A stretch of DNA of 12,645 nucleotides. It comes from Candidatus Omnitrophota bacterium (GTDB taxonomy: Bacteria; Omnitrophota; Gorgyraeia; Gygaellales; Profunditerraquicolaceae). The DNA lies in contig JAQTMD010000027.1 in NCBI GenBank assembly GCA_028714595.1, positions 1 through 12,645 of the forward strand, given 5' to 3'. The notes under the pieces were generated by a model that saw nothing but the letters and a program-made list of their open reading frames with translations, did no database searches and was not told where the DNA came from. Shown here in pieces: positions 12,487 to 12,645 of the stretch; positions within the stretch are counted from its first letter, which is position 1, and every line of letters begins with the position of its first letter. A program made the translations under genes and the position numbers.

Positions 12487-12645
12487 TTTTTCTTTCTCAC
12501 GATACTCACGCCCCGGCCCCAGGGGGTGCGGGGGAAGCATTTCCCCCGCGCATTCGGGGTAACAGCTTGCGAAGCAAGCGCCATAGGGGCAGCGCCCCTT
12601 TGGGGAGCGAGCTGCGAAACAACATTCGCCGAGCGACGGGCCGGG
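12487..12645 (+). repeat. tRNA-tail tandem unit 3 (truncated by the window edge)
   Basis: At least 159 bp of a third copy is present. It stops 8 bases into its tRNA tail (GGGCCGGG at 12638-12645), so the array may continue. From the CTTTCTC stretch through GCCATAGGGGCA it is identical to unit 1. From the shared core to the edge it is identical to unit 2. It is therefore a recombinant of the two types. Confidence 0.9.

Noticed and set aside
11933..12562. Several open reading frames over the tRNA and the repeat array on both strands
   Set aside because: They read through the tRNA and the GC-rich repeats. The minus-strand frame includes LNPRPALYESAALPTELRR, a well-known spurious translation of the tRNA antisense strand. 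None has a ribosome-binding site or domain.
12122..12645. CRISPR array
   Set aside because: The whole unit is repeated, with no short repeats separated by unique spacers, and no cas genes are seen.
12122..12645. Integron attC-type cassette array
   Set aside because: Units contain no cassette genes, the shared end is a tRNA tail rather than an attC core, and no integrase is in the window.

Overview
This window comes from a bacterial chromosome with fairly GC-rich coding sequence. The organism cannot be named from the sequence alone. The gene set suggests an uncultured, probably anaerobic or facultative Gram-negative lineage; an Omnitrophota-like genome is my guess, not a demonstrated assignment. 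That set is class II B12-dependent ribonucleotide reductase, archaeal-type phosphoglycerate mutase, a Na+/Pi symporter with a PhoU-like tail, paired ROK and LacI regulators, and a REP-associated (RAYT) transposase.

Nearly all protein genes lie on the minus strand and are read from right to left. A divergent promoter region at 11831-12048 drives a ROK-family repressor leftward and a tRNA-Thr(CGU) rightward, both from near-consensus sigma-70 promoters. Leftward after the ROK gene come a membrane-anchored coiled-coil protein of unknown function and a LacI-family repressor, which ends in a terminator-like hairpin. Next is nrdJ, with a TTGACA-17-TATACT promoter and two NrdR-like boxes exactly 31 bp apart, then an archaeal-type phosphoglycerate mutase (apgM). 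After a small inserted element on the opposite strand comes a tight cluster of mnmG, a short QueG-like iron-sulfur protein (8-bp overlap with mnmG) and a Na+/phosphate symporter that runs off the left edge.

The inserted element (about 3807-4414) carries an intact RAYT/Y1 HUH transposase between two 36-bp inverted repeats, 29/36 identical. It fills the space between the mnmG start and the apgM stop. The left repeat runs into mnmG, supplies its GTG start codon and first codons, and places that start codon in the arm of a hairpin.

The most unusual region is the right end. Immediately after tRNA-Thr, about 182-bp units are repeated in tandem at least 2.9 times to the window edge, and each ends in a copy of the last 30-31 nt of the tRNA gene. 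The units contain no credible protein gene. They are rich in hairpins, one of which shows a compensatory base-pair change, and the third unit is a mosaic of the first two. The layout closely resembles the E. coli tyrT locus, where about 178-bp tRNA-tail repeats follow tRNA-Tyr and yield the small rtT RNA. Here it follows a different tRNA, apparently in an unrelated bacterium.
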